Assembly (NCBI GenBank): GCA_963575745.1
Contig: CAUYUJ010014770.1
Coordinates: forward strand, 181,598-245,597
DNA: 64,000 nt
Source of the DNA: Prorocentrum cordatum
Lineage: Eukaryota; Sar; Dinophyceae; Prorocentrales; Prorocentraceae
Reading direction: 5' to 3'
The notes below the pieces were generated by a model. That model was not told the origin of the DNA, searched no databases, and saw only the letters and a program-made list of their open reading frames with translations. Positions 21,101 to 32,008 of this stretch are shown here, in pieces. Position 1 is the first letter of the stretch. Each line of letters begins with the position of its first letter. The position numbers and the translations under genes are program-made.

Positions 21101-21600
21101 AATGGAGTGCAATATGTTTCTTCGACGCCCGATGCTGAACGTCAACGACACATCCCCGCAACGATGAACTTGCTCTTCGAGTGGCGCCGCAAAGTTGGCG
21201 AGAAAAATACATGCTTTGCACCAAAGATCCTCCGTCTAGCCCCCCCCCCCTCCCTCGTGGCCCCCTGCATCCAGTATTCCCTCCTCCTCCCCTTTGGCCC
21301 TCCTCGCTCCCTCATCCCCCTCTAGCCCTCCTGCCTCCGATCCTCTCTCCCTCATTCCCCTCTCCTCCTCCATCTGCCCCCACTGGTCGCCTTCCCTCGG
21401 GTCATCCTTCTTCCTCCTCCTTCTCCTCCTCTTCCTCCTCCTTCTCCTCCTTGTCGCATTTCCGTCTCTTCCTCCCCGTCCTGCTCCTCATCCTCTCCCT
21501 CGTCCGTCTTTCCACACTTGCACCCCCTTCTCCCCTCTTTTTCATCCTCACCCTCCATTCCCCCATCCAAACTCTCTTCCCCCTCATCTCCATGAAGAGC
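18191..21600. other. No gene recognised; pyrimidine-rich second half
   Basis: No frame resembles a known family. From about 20240, and strongly from 21240 to 21600, the plus strand is TCC/CTC-rich, which keeps several frames open by chance. Similar pyrimidine tracts sit near the LINE relic at 33-39 kb, so the tract may belong to the 5' end of the LINE that follows. Confidence 0.5.
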
Positions 21601-21609
21601 CATTTCCAG

Positions 21610-21875
21610 GTCTCTGGTGTTGGCCTTGTGCGGTCGCGCACTTGGCAGTGGCGCAGCGGCCGAAAACCAATGATTCCATACCAGCGCCCATGCCTGAAGA
21701 GGGCCGCGATGGCGGAAGCGGTAGACAATTTCGCACATGGATCTGTAACCACCCCCAATGCCGCTATGCCAACTTCATGTGGCGCTTATCGTGCCGTGAA
21801 TGTGGGAAACGGGGACCTCCCAAGGCTCAGAGTAACTCGCGACGACCAGGGTGGCGGCCAGCACCTGGACAATAG
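21610..21875 (+). pseudogene. LINE N-terminal RanBP2-type zinc finger
   Basis: WICNHPQCRYANFMWRLSC followed by REC fits W-x-C-x4-C-x3-N-x6-C-x2-C, the RanBP2 finger, at about 21737-21815. Dinoflagellate LINE proteins often begin with such a finger, which may bind single-stranded RNA. The open frame extends back to 21294 but is simple pyrimidine-tract sequence there. Confidence 0.6.
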
Positions 21876-21998
21876 GCGACTGGGCTGAAGCTCCCCCCCT
21901 GCCTCAGCGATACAAATAGAGGGAAGAGCCGCGGAGGTCCATGCGCAAGAAAGGACACAGGCAAACGTGACCCTCCCGATAATGAAGCCCTTGTCAAA

Positions 21999-22630
21999 AT
22001 GCTCCGCGCCTTCGTAAAGCACTCGGGGAAATCCATGGAAGAAGTAGCGGCCTGCGCGGCACAACCGCGGTCCGACGATGACTCGCAGCATGTCGACCTC
22101 GTCAAGAAGTCGTTCCTGGACTTACTCGGGAGGGAGACTCGTAAGAAGAAGCATATTGATGCAGCGCAGGCGAGAGTTGAGGAAGCAGGGCTGGCGCTGA
22201 AGGAGGTCAAGCAATATGCAGGCAACCAGCGCTTGCGGTGCACAAAGAAACACTCGACAGGATCCGAGAAACCATCGAAGAGCATCAGACGAAACGGGTC
22301 ATCCACAGCAGTGCGGAGGTGGCGAGCAAAACGATCAACAGCGTGTCTCTGCTCGAGGATTTCCACCGGATGCTCGAACGAGCGTCGCAGCAGTTCCAAG
22401 CCGACGCCACAGGTCTGTAGCAGGCGACCTCCACCGAGCTCATCGAGGAGAAGGAGCGAGCTGCCAAAGCCAAGGCCGAGGAGGCTGCGGATACTGCTCC
22501 AGGGTCTGCTGCTGCTGCAAGCAATAACCCTGGGCCAGGCGGCGGCATGGAAGTCGACGCCAGTTGCATGATCGACGTTGAAGATAAAAACCTTAGTTCA
22601 GAACATGCTGCGAGAGGCCGACGCTGACAT
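21999..22630 (+). pseudogene. LINE coiled-coil region, frameshifted
   Basis: Frame one (from 21999) gives a helical segment rich in Lys/Glu up to about 22225. The frame from 22238 continues as a helix (DRIRETIEEHQTK ... MLERASQQF). It crosses a TAG at 22418-22420 and stays helical (STELIEEKERAAKAKAEEAA) before a Gly-rich tail. One shifted, once-interrupted coiled-coil protein explains both frames. Confidence 0.5.
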
Positions 22631-22954
22631 TGCCGACAAGCAGAAGGCCACGAGACTGCTTGGCGCCTTCCCCACCACGACCAAGCGCGCGCGTAGCAGT
22701 TAGGAGCCGCTTCGTATTTCCATTTGGTCGACCAAGTCACCGACGTGGTCGGCAGCGCAGGCTTTACTGAATGGGCCAAGGAGAGCAATTGTCAGACGGT
22801 GCCTGATACGGCGTGCGTGCAAGAGCGCAGGATCAAGACAGACGCCCTTCTCTCCTTGGCAACTGGATGGTCTGAGAAACGCGGGCATGGGTGGCGCACT
22901 TGCCAGCATCGACGGGTGAGGGACTCTCAATTCCAATGGAGGAGTCGCAGGTCT

Positions 22955-22988
22955 TAGTAGAGAGCGAGAGAGAAAGAGAGAGAGAAGG
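22955..22988. repeat. GA-rich microsatellite
   Basis: Short AG/GAGA run within the LINE relic, between coiled coil and endonuclease. Confidence 0.8.
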
Positions 22989-23290
22989 TCCGTAGGGCAG
23001 ACGGGTCTGCCCGAGCTAGACGCAGGGCCGCGTGCACCGCTAATTTGTGCTCTCAGTTGTCGCTCCAGCGTTTGCGCTGGTGTCCAACAGACCGCTGCAT
23101 GCACAAAGTGCCACGGATGCCACTCCAGGAGCCTCTTGGTCCAACGCCCATCGGTAGTTGCATGCATCTTCCCCGGGGTTTGTTTCTTAGTGCCATGAAA
23201 ATCACGAACCCAATCATGTACATCACATTGCTCTGCGAGGTCTAATGCGGCAGCGGTAGAGCGTTTGATACCGCCGACCCAGCACTCATC

Positions 23291-23854
23291 TTGGCGCCTC
23301 CTTGCTCAAAAAATCATTATGAGCATCCTGCGTTGCGCAGTATGATGGCATCTATGTGTCAACCGCCTTCGTCACAGCTTTGGCTGCCCAGTCACGGGCT
23401 GGCAGCAGCAAGGTTTGAACGGTGGCCTTCTGATGCCACTCCACGTGATCTCCTGTACCTAGTCACCAGCGTCAGGCCCAACTCCGAGAACGTTGGGATC
23501 CTTGGTGGCCTCATGGTGTTCATGGGATCGCCCCCAGGTCCTTGGATCATGCTAGGCGGCTGCAATGTGCTACCCGGCGACGTGCAGAGCTGGACGGAGA
23601 AGACCATTGGAGTCATGCCCACGACGGGCGCCCCCACTTTCGGCGGCCGCGAGAACGACTTCGGCATCTGCGCAGGAGGACGGGCGCCGTTCGACAGAGC
23701 AATGGTGCCGACAGCATGGGCATATACGTGTCCAGGTTGGCCTGAGCGGGCTTGGCATGCAAACCCGTGCGACCCGTCCTCCGTGTCTCTAATAGAGAAA
23801 CACCGGCCATCGCGGCCTGCTCAGGCCGCGGCGAAAGTTTCCGAATGGCCTTGA
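23291..23854 (+). pseudogene. LINE endonuclease (EEP) fragment
   Basis: A 187-codon frame. PWIMLGGCNVLPGDVQSW aligns with the LINE endonuclease block whose core is G-D-F-N: the catalytic Asp-Phe pair is replaced by Gly-Cys here. TGAPTFGGRENDFGICA resembles the following T-C-x-x-G-x-x-L/I-D-Y/F block. This enzyme nicks the target DNA to prime reverse transcription; this copy looks inactive. Confidence 0.6.
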
Positions 23855-25107
23855 GAAGTCGGAGTGGCACTCCCGGAAGATCTCGTTGAGGCGCGTAGGT
23901 CCTGGTTATGTCACGCCGATGCGTGCCTGGCTGAGTTTCACGACCTAACGACCTGGAGCCAGCATGCTTGGAGAGGAAGAGCTGAAGGGATCAAAGCTGC
24001 GAGCGACTCTCTGCAGCAGGCCTGAGATAGGTCGCCCAAACATCACTCCAGTCAGGATTACAAAGGGTGGGTGAGATTATATTCGGCGGCCTTTCGCCTG
24101 GTCGAGGTGGCCGAAGCAGCTGGACATCAACGGTGCCCTGGCATCGCTCCGCTGCGCAGACAGAAGAGAGTGGTCGCTAGCATCGCGCTGGACGGTTGGC
24201 CCGAGGATGGGCCTCTAGGCGGTTGGGCTTCTCTCGCGTGGCACTGAAGAGGCGAGCGCGCGCGCGCGTCAAAATTTCCTGATGCCATCAGGCTGCTTTT
24301 TTCAGAGGTCCGACCGTTCCGAAGCAGCTAGAGATTGGCGACAGTGGGCGCAATCCTTGGTTTAGGACGGCGACAACCATGCCTCCCGTATGATCACGGC
24401 TCTTCAGACCGAGGAAGACCCACCACCTCCTGCCTTGCCCCTTTCTGGACAGGAGACCAGGGCGCCACTCTAGGTCAACCCTGGGAGGGATGCTGAGGAG
24501 CATCCCAACCTGTGGGACATATCTCGCCCCCCTTCTGCCGCCGACCTGCTCGGCCCTGGAGCTGCTGCCGTAGTGTCGGGTGGCACGCGGGACACCTGCC
24601 GCGAGGCTGGCGGTCAGCTCGCGAGAAGGCATGTGGAGGGGGAGGAAGCAGCACCAGTTCTAGGTCTGCATGCTGACAGTCCGCCCATCACTCTGGAACC
24701 ATTGGGGAGGGTGAATTCACGATTACGCATCGACGGCAGGCCTCGCATGGGACAGGTTTCACCCTCGCCAGATGGCCGATCTCCCTGGCTCCTGTAGGCA
24801 AGCCTTTCTGGACATCTTGCATGCGTGGGAGAGTCAGCCAGAGGAAGAAGACCTCTGGGCCCTGCTACTGTAGTCGCTGTTATGAGCAAGCTGGCCCTCA
24901 TGAGGAGACCGACCGGTAATTCGCTTCTCGCGTTGGATCCGCGGTTGATCGAGGCGTCGCCAGGTTGTCGCGCGTCGTTGGGAGCGAACCATCCTGAAGC
25001 AAGCCTTCTGGGGGGACTCTGAGCACGCGCGTGATAGGTCAGGCCTGGTTCACAACGTCGCGCAAGGGCTTGCAGGGCTGAAAGGGTCTTCTGCAGCCAG
25101 CGGACTC
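23855..25107 (+). other. Degenerate LINE interior
   Basis: Lies between endonuclease and reverse transcriptase fragments. No frame of more than about 80 codons shows a motif; I assume eroded LINE sequence. Confidence 0.35.
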
Positions 25108-25973
25108 GTGGACCTTCCGAAATACTACGAGTTCACTTCTCTCGAAGAGCTTCGGATAGAAGCAGCTCTGACAGGGATCTACCTCAGGCTTGTAAAATGC
25201 CGCAATTCAAGGCAACGCCTCCCGAGGAGGGCGGCGTGCAGGGGGGGGACTCTCATCCCCTGTCGCGGCGAACGGCACCGTTGCTGCAGGAGGCACGGTT
25301 CCAGAGCATGGTTGGCGATTACCTTCTGCAGGCGCTCGGCAAACATGTTTTGAGCCAGTTCTCCGAGGCCATGATGACCTTTGTCCAGCGGCTCCAACAA
25401 AAACGTCTCAAAATCAATGGGACCAACATTGATGTTTTAGCGTTCGCCGCCGAGTTAGCTGTCCAGCTAAATAGTAGGTGGTCACTCGTTGCTGACGACC
25501 GCCTCACATGGACCCGATATCTCGGCGCAGATGCTAACGACGGGTCAGCGCGAAGAGTAGGTGAGCAGGACGAGAGGTTAGCTCTTAAGGCCGCTGGCTC
25601 TAAGGGCCGCTGGCGCCGGTCTCAGCACTGCCAGGAGGGGGTCTCCTACTGCGAGGACGGCGCCGGGGGGGGCGCGGTCACGGGGATTTCGGACACCAGG
25701 CTGCACCAGCCGAGGATCACGGCACTCGAAGCTGAGGGCGCACTCCAGCTGGCACATCCATCGGTCTTAGGCTCCGTGTCTCCCCCAGAGATTGGGTTGT
25801 GCATTCTGTTTAGGTTGCTAAACAATGGGCGATGTCGGCCTTCTCGGAACTTCCTGGGAGAGGCCCAGCGAGGCCTGGCTGGGACGATGGCAGGGACCTC
25901 TCACGCACAGTCAGACCGTGGTCTCAGTGCGTGGACCCAGGGCAGGATTAACAGTTGTGCATGGCATGTGTAG
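25108..25973 (+). pseudogene. LINE reverse transcriptase fragments
   Basis: In 25108-25353, MDLPKYYEFTSLEELRIEAA matches RT block A of dinoflagellate LINEs (D-x-x-K-F/Y-Y-E/D). In 25197-25973, MMTFVQRLQQKRLKINGTN and LAFAAELAVQLNSRW match the thumb segment normally just after the F/Y-x-D-D block, which I cannot find intact. The two frames differ, so an indel lies between. Confidence 0.5.
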
Positions 25974-26293
25974 GGATCATGATGCCAAAAACTGTCGCGC
26001 TCGAAGTTCACGGACTGTCGTTCTCGTGTAGCCTGAAGGCAGATTGTTCAGGCATGGCGAGGCCCAGCATGAGCGCTGTTTGCTCGATGGTGGACGCTGC
26101 ACACTCCACCGTATTCTTTACTCATGTCCATGCCTGGCGGCGCACCGCAGGGAAAAATGAGCCCAGCACGTCCGGGAGGCAGCGGCTCAGATGCAGGCCA
26201 ACGGCGGCACGGCCGCTGAGTTTTTCTGTCATGGCCTGACCACTCCCCAACAAAATACTTCAAGATCCGCGATGCCAGGATCGAGGTTCAACA

Positions 26294-26343
26294 TGTGTAT
26301 GTATATATATGTATATATGTGTATATATATATGTATATATATA

Positions 26344-26382
<39 letters not shown>

Positions 26383-26397
26383 GTGTATATGTATATG
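26294..26397. repeat. TATATG/TATA microsatellite
   Basis: Alternating TA and TG units over about 100 bp, AT-rich against a GC-rich background. Confidence 0.95.
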
Positions 26398-26830
26398 GAT
26401 TTGGGTCCCTGCGGGCTGAAGTTCTCGGGGCCCGTCTTTGTGGATGGAAGTGTGTTTCACTCGCGTTTCTCGGGGTTGCCCAGAACTGGCTGGTCCATCA
26501 TCCAAATCGACTGTGCTGGCTGGCATTGTAATGGCTGATACCTTTGGAATTGTGCCTCTCAGCTACGCCCCTAACCAAACATCTCCAGATGAAGAGGACA
26601 AAGCCTTGTCAGGTCCAAAGAGAACGTTCGGAATGGAGCCCCGCAGACCCGCTCACCGTCTGCCCTGACTGCTCGGGATCGGAAATTGGGGGGTAAGAAC
26701 GGAAGTGGCCCCAACACGGAAATCGGTATCGGTTCGTATCGTGCGTGCGACGCGAAGCTGCGCGACTTTCATCCCTAGTAGAGACCATAGATTGCCGAAA
26801 AGGCCGCCCCCCCCCGTGCGCCGGGCGTGG

Positions 26831-27214
26831 CCCCCGGTTGTTCCGGCGGTTGTCCCGGCGGTTGTCCCGATGGTTGTCCCGATGGTTGTCCCGATGGTTG
26901 TCCCGATGATTGTCCCGATGGTTGTCCCGATGGTTGCCCCAATGGCTGCCCCGATGGTTGTCCCGATAGTTGCCCCGATGGTTGTCCCGATGGTTGTCCT
27001 GGTGGTTGTCCACATGGTTGTCCCGATGGTTGTCCCGATGGTTGTCCGGATGCTTGTCTAAATGGTTTTCCTGATGGTTAATAGAAAGATAGATAGATCA
27101 ATCGATGGTTGTCCCGATGGTTGCGGTTGTCCCGATGGTTGCCCCGATGGTTGCCCCGGTGATTGCCCCGGTGGTTGCCCCGATGGTTGCCCCGATGGTT
27201 GTCCCGATGGTTGA
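26831..27214. repeat. 12-bp tandem array (cccgatggttgt)
   Basis: About 20 units from 26831 to 27080 and about 9 more from 27103 to 27214, split by a short AT-rich stretch. The period is a multiple of three, so every frame stays open; no coding is implied. Confidence 0.9.
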
Positions 27215-27562
27215 ACGCATGAAACATAGTTATATAAATACTTGCATAGGTAGATATGTATATAAGTATAATGATCGATCTGCATATATATATATATACC
27301 TATACGACCACCCTGCGGGCGATAAGGAGGGTGTGGGGGGGTGGGGGAGGGGGTGGCCTATGACGACAACTGTGATGAACGTGGTGCAGATGGGCGATGA
27401 TGGTGTGGATGACGTGGCGGATGTTTTGTTGTTCTTTCGCTTGGGCGACTTGCGTCGTTCGGTTTGCCGCTGGCTGCGCGACGCGGCGCTCAGCCCATCT
27501 CCAGCTTCACCGCGCAATGCCGCGCCACCGCTCCGGGATCCCGAACAGCCAGCTGGTAATGC

Positions 27563-27563
<1 letters not shown>
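27215..27563. other. No gene recognised
   Basis: AT-rich then G-rich sequence between the 12-bp array and the T/A tract. The open minus-strand frame here is an extension of the Helitron frame past its break and does not look like Helitron protein. Confidence 0.4.
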
Positions 27564-27614
<51 letters not shown>

Positions 27615-27637
27615 AAAAAAAAAAAAAAAAAAAAAAA
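27564..27637. repeat. T47-AT-A25 homopolymer palindrome
   Basis: A run of 47 T, then AT, then 25 A. It falls exactly where Helitron similarity stops. Confidence 0.9.
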
Positions 27638-27639
27638 TA

Positions 27640-28549
27640 TGGCAGCCTCCCTGGCAGGGCCTGGGGAAAGAGGCCCCCACTGCGCACAGTGCCCCTTGCA
27701 TGAAGCATCGCCAGCGTCGCCGGACGGGTACGCCTTGAGCAACGTCGCATGCAACTGTGCCCATTTGTACACGCTGCACGCGAGTGTGCAAAAGCCAGAC
27801 GGGATCCTGCCGGCGCCCCCACTCATTCCGAGATCAGCCGTCTCTGCTTCGATCTGGTGGACCATCGCCTCGAGCTCATGACGCATCTTCCGCCTCTCGC
27901 CGATGGATCCCGGGATCAGATTCGTCACAGTGGACATCTGCTGCACCAGCTCGCGCCGCTTGGTCTCGCCCATGAGCGAGTCGAGGGTGCACTCCTCGCA
28001 CGCCTTGCGCGCGCGGAAGAAGGTCCGCTGGGCGCCCGGGACCATGGCCCGGAGCACGGTGTCCAGGGGCCAGCACCGAAAGCGGGTGCGGCGCATGAAC
28101 CGGCCGTCGTGCCACAACATCACATACCGACCCCACTCCTCGAAGCGAAGCGTTCGGCACTGGCAGGGCCTGGCGCCGTGATAGTCGCCGGCCCCATATG
28201 GAAACAATGCCCGGAACGCATTCACAATGTGCCCAGGCGTGTCCTCCCGCATGGCCTGCCCGGGCTGGTCCTCCACCTCCCGAGGATCCACTCGCGGGTG
28301 CTTGACCGGCCGACCGTGGGCCGGCGGGTCCTCGTCGGGGCACGCGCTGGCAGAGCCTGGCGCCGCGGTGGGCTCGTCGGCGGGTCCTTGTCGCGGCGCG
28401 TCGTTCGATGGATCCCCCGCCATCGCCACGTCCACCTCAGGCGCCTCGTCCGGGCGCGGGCTGGCAGAGCCTGGCTCATCAACTGGCCGCCCGATGACCT
28501 CCTGCGCCACGTGGGCCAGCGAGTCGAGCACCCCCTGCCGCAGCCCCAC
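27640..28549 (-). pseudogene. Helitron_like_N domain
   Basis: Residues about 104-276 of this frame match the N-terminal Helitron domain: NAFRALFPYGAGDYHGARP, FEEWGRYVMLWHDGRF, RCWPLDTVLRAM, IPGSIGERRKMRHELEAMV and RIPSGFCTLACSVYKWAQLH. The preceding 100 residues are acidic linker with the element's 16-bp DNA motif twice. The match ends about residue 300, at the T/A tract. In intact Helitrons this leads to the HUH nuclease and a Pif1-type helicase that drive rolling-circle transposition. Confidence 0.75.
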
Positions 28550-28603
28550 ATCGTCGCCCGCCTCGGCAGACGCGGTCGTGCCAGCGTGAACGACTTGCGG
28601 GCC

Positions 28604-29150
28604 CTATTCGTACTCCTCCATCATGGCGGCATCCAGCTCGGCGCGGAACACGTGGAGGCCCACCGGGTACTCGTTTGCGTCGAGGGACCGGAGCGCCCGA
28701 AGCGCGTCTGCGGCGCCCCCGTCCCGAGGGGAACCCAGGTCTAGGATGCCCCGCGCGGCCAAGGCCACGGCAAGGATATGGATCCTGCGGAAGCGCGGTG
28801 GCCATGCGAAAGACGCGCTTCCCGAACACATCTGCAACGAGGCGCCAGACCTCCGCCCACGCGCGAGAGCCTGCGGCGCCGGCGGGACCTGGGCCCTCGT
28901 CATCGCAATCCCCGTCCGAGATGACTTTCCGCAGTCGGTTCCCGATCGCATGCCCGAAGTCACCGGCGACAGCTTCAGTCTGGCCGTGCTCCATCCACCT
29001 GACGAAACATGTCGGAGTGACCGGAGGGACATGGGAGGCGTCGCTGTCGGCCTCGCGCGTCGCGCCCACCTTCACGTCGTCGCCGGCCCACGCCTCGGCG
29101 GCGTCGCCCCGCCACTCAACTTCCGCAAAATATGGGCCGTTCGCCTTCAA
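28604..29150 (-). pseudogene. Helitron linker region
   Basis: Two frames carry recognisable Helitron-type sequence after the DUF6570-like domain: FLWLKANGPYFAEVEWRGDA in one, then, after a shift, NEYPVGLHVFRAELDAAMM in the other, ending at 28604. The change of frame near 28880 marks an indel. Confidence 0.5.
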
Positions 29151-29638
29151 CCATAAAAAGGCAGCCTGAGTTTGGAGATGTCGACTTTGAATAAGGCCCA
29201 GCCCGCCGACTTCCCCTTGGCGCCGGCAGGGCCTAGCGCACGGGGGCGAACGTTCACCGCAGGCATGTCCGCAGGCATGACCGGCAGACTCTTGAGGAAC
29301 TTGCTGAACTTTTGGCGAAAGTTGCATATGTGGCCGACGTATGCCAACTGACCCGTGCGAGGGATGGTGTGCACCTGCACGAGCGGATGCACCAATGCCA
29401 GTGCCATTTCCTCGTGGTCCGAAAGTGCGGCCACCGGGTGCGCGAACTCGCCCGCGCTGAAACCGAGCACTCTGGAGAACGCCTCCTCGCTGGCAGGGCC
29501 TGGCGGGGGAACACCATCGAAGCGCTCGCGCGCGATCGCGGGCCCATCGCCCCTCGGGGCGCACCAAACCGGGCCCGCCGCGAAGTCGCGCATGCGCATC
29601 TCGCCGGCGGGGGGCGGGAGAACATGATCTTCGCCCAC
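29147..29638 (-). pseudogene. DUF6570-like domain of Helitron protein
   Basis: A 163-codon frame. LSDHEEMALALVHPLVQVHTI, GQLAYVGHICNFRQKFSKFL and KSLPVMPADMPAVNVRPR follow the pattern of the DUF6570 domain found ahead of Helitron_like_N. The function of that domain is unknown. It lies in a different frame from the Cys-rich block upstream. Confidence 0.6.
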
Positions 29639-30260
29639 GTGAATGTGACATCCACAGCAAATCGTGATGATCCTCTTTCTCTGGGTCGTGCAGTCTGCGG
29701 GCGATACTCTCGCACTCCCCTGAAGGGTAGTTTGCCGCCAGGTAGCACTGCGCTTCCTCCACCGACCCGGCTGCTTCCAGGCGCCACTGGTTCACGTGGC
29801 CTTTCTTGCCGGCCCTCGCGATGGCGCTCGCGCCTGGGTCAAACCACGGAGCCTGCTGCGCCCTGAGCCCCTGCTGCGTGCACGAGAACTCGCACTCGGC
29901 AGGCAAATCATGCCACGCACGCCAGCACACCACGCACGTTGCCCACTGCGCGTCTTCCAGGCACCAGCACATTTGCGAGGTCAGCCTCCGCTGGTGTTCC
30001 TGGTCCAGCCCCGCGTAACACAGCGGTAAGTGACTGGGGCCGTCCTGCTGGCAGAGCCTGGCAGACTCTTCCGCCGTCCGCGTCCAGCTGCCCCCCCTGC
30101 CGAGGACACCTGCACGCTCTGCCCTGGCGCTCTTCGGCTTCGCCGGCCTCCGATTCGCGCGAGGCGCCTCCCTGCGGGATTTCAGCGCTCGATGATTGCG
30201 CTTTGCTCTCTCTGCGAAGTCCTCTTGATATCGTTTCTTGCCCCGCTTGGCAGCTGCCAA
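29620..30260 (-). pseudogene. Helitron N-terminal Cys-rich block
   Basis: First 200 codons of a 593-codon frame starting at ATG 30260. After a basic N-terminus, MCWCLEDAQWATCVVCWRAW (97-116) is a likely zinc-binding block, followed by WFDPGASAI and SIARRLHDPEKEDHH. This precedes DUF6570 in related proteins. The rest of the long frame down to about 29150 is out of phase with the protein. Confidence 0.55.
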
Positions 30261-30344
30261 CTTCTTACTGGATGCGCGCTGAGGGCGCTTGTCGCGGATC
30301 TTGTCGTGGGTGCGACCCTTACGGAGCGCGCGCTGAGTGCGCCG

Positions 30345-31560
30345 CTACCCAACTTTCTTCTGGCGCGCTGTCTGCGCAGACAACCAGGCTGGTTTACGCA
30401 ACCACAACGGTTTGCGAACGGCCCTTGGTCGTTCGCGCGGCTTCGCTGGGTTTGGATCCACTGCGGAAGCGCTTTCAGAGACTGGCGCGTCGCCTGCTTC
30501 TCGGCCTGGGGCACCTGGGGCCACGGCAGGCTGGAAAAAGGACGCTATCCCAACCTGCCCTTTGAGGGCACGACAACAGGCCGAGCGGAGAAGCCTCGTG
30601 GACTGTTGGGCGCCCCTAGCTGCGACCCCCAACGAGGCCGCCAGCGCACGCAACTCTTTCTTGTTCGTGTTCTGCGCGTCGGTCGAGGTGACATGGGCCG
30701 CCCCCGCAGCCGGGTTCTGCGTCGCGGTGGCGGAGACGGGCGATTTAACCTGCGCCTGGCTCGAGCTGGCAGCGCGAGACCCCGACGCGGGCTCGCGCGA
30801 AGCTGCTGGCGCCGCCAGGTCGGAGCTGGCAGCGCCTGGAGATCGCTCGCGCCCGCCCGGGCGCGCTGTCGCTGCGGGGCCTGCGGGAGGGCGCGACAGC
30901 GCGCCGCCCGGAGCGCCTCCGAGCTCTACGCGTTCTCCCGAGTCCCGACCCCTAACGAGGGCGCCAGTGCACGCAACTCATTCCGGTTCATGTTCCGCAC
31001 GTCGCTGGGAGTGACATCGGCTGCCCCCGCGACCGGTTTCCGCGCAGCCGTGGCGGGGGCGGACGGCGCTACCTGTGCCTGGCTCAAACTGGAAGAGCCG
31101 GGCCCGCCCGCGCGCGCACCTGGCGCCCCCGCCGACGCGGGCCCGCGTGAAACGGGCGGCGCGGCAAGGCCGGAGCTGGCAGCGCCTGGCTCGGCCACGC
31201 GCGCCGGGGCCAGCACAGACGCGGGCCCGCGCGAAACTGACGGCGCCGCCGGGTCGGAGGTCGGAGCTGGCAGCGCCTGGCTCGCCCGCGCGCGCCGGGG
31301 AAGGCTGCCGCTGAGCGGCCTCCCGCAGCTTGCAATCCTCGCGCGCGTCTTTGACTGCGCGCCGCTGCGTCGGCGCCGTGGGCTTCCTGGCGGGGGCTCC
31401 AAGACTGGCGGCGTACTTCATGAGCTCCGCCTTCTTCGCGTCATCCACGCGGCCCCCCATCTCGTGGATGACCCGGCCGCAGAAATGCGCGAGGGGGCGC
31501 CCTGGGGGGGCGGCGCGACCGCAGCGGGCGCCTTGAGCCGGAGGAGGAGGACAGCGAGGG
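30345..31560 (-). pseudogene. Helitron N-terminal region with three SAP-like helices
   Basis: Three similar segments sit in broken frames: KAELMKYAASLGAPARKP (about 31390-31450), NRNELRALAPSLGVGTREN (about 30930-30990) and KKELRALAASLGVAARG (about 30600-30660). Each has the L-x4-x-x-LG pattern of SAP DNA-binding helices. Ala/Pro/Arg-rich linkers with the 16-bp motif lie between. The repeated module may have arisen by internal duplication. Confidence 0.45.
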
Positions 31561-31900
31561 GCTGGAGAAAGAGGAGGAGGGGGCGGAGGAGTAGGAGAAG
31601 GAGGAGGAGGAGGAGGAGGAGGACGAGGCGGGATGAAGATGAAGACGGTCATGATGATGATGGCGATGGCGGTGGCGACGATGAGGAGATGCTGACACAT
31701 GCAAATTCACACAAGCAGGGGAACTGGAAGGACGGCGTGGCCAATAAATGACGGCATTTATTTGTCCTCCGACGACTAAGTGGCCCAAGAACGGCACCCC
31801 CCAGCCCAAGATGCCAAATGAAAGTGGCCGCCGTCCTCTGGGGGGGGGGGGGGGGGCGATGAACTAGCAAAAAGGCGACGAGCTGACCGACTTGCGCCGC
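31561..31900. other. Purine tract and G17 run upstream of the Helitron frame
   Basis: GGA-rich sequence (31540-31625) and a run of 17 G (31840-31856). No recognised gene. Confidence 0.6.
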
Positions 31901-31910
31901 ATGGCCTGAG

Positions 31911-31925
31911 CCCTTGAGCCGAAAT
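31911..31925 (-). promoter_or_regulatory. Possible degraded spliced-leader remnant
   Basis: On the minus strand this reads ttatttcggctcaag, matching 12 of the last 15 bases of the dinoflagellate spliced leader. It lies about 200 bases upstream of the first Helitron frame and in the right orientation. The match is short, so chance is possible. Confidence 0.3.
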
Positions 31926-32008
31926 AAAGATTTAAGTAACTCGGTTAGACATTTTTTTCAAAACAAAAAAAAGGAAGGATACGAGGAGGAGCAGCCAGAG
32001 AAGGTGTC

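Larger units (their letters stand above)
21610..26000 (+). mobile_element. LINE (non-LTR retrotransposon) relic
   Basis: On the plus strand, in order: a RanBP2-type zinc finger (21.73-21.83 kb), a coiled-coil region (22.0-22.6 kb), an exonuclease-endonuclease-phosphatase fragment (23.29-23.85 kb) and reverse transcriptase pieces (25.1-25.6 kb). That is the order of LINE-like elements common in dinoflagellates. All parts are in broken frames. The bounds are approximate. Confidence 0.6.
27650..31281. repeat. Dispersed 16-bp motif gctggcagNgcctggc in the Helitron
   Basis: Ten near-exact copies start at about 27650, 28159, 28346, 28460, 29222 (diverged), 29489, 30047, 30825, 31175 and 31266. The variable base is G, A or C and tends to be shared by neighbours (C in the last three). 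The copies lie in several reading phases. I did not see the motif outside this element. Confidence 0.8.
27640..31925 (-). mobile_element. Helitron replicase-helicase relic, N-terminal half
   Basis: From high to low coordinates: a low-complexity N-terminus with repeated SAP-like helices, a Cys-rich block, a DUF6570-like domain and a Helitron_like_N domain. The protein is then cut by the T/A tract at 27637, and no replication-initiator HUH motif or helicase follows. All parts are frameshifted relative to each other. The termini of the DNA element were not found. Confidence 0.65.

Noticed and set aside
528-22420. Reassigned UAR codons (Gln)
   Set aside because: Frameshifts, a TAA at an RT Tyr and TGA at Cys and Arg sites in the same elements make ordinary decay simpler; kept only as an alternative.
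26609-27081. Collagen-like or Asn/His/Asp-rich frames
   Set aside because: Products of the 12-bp tandem array.
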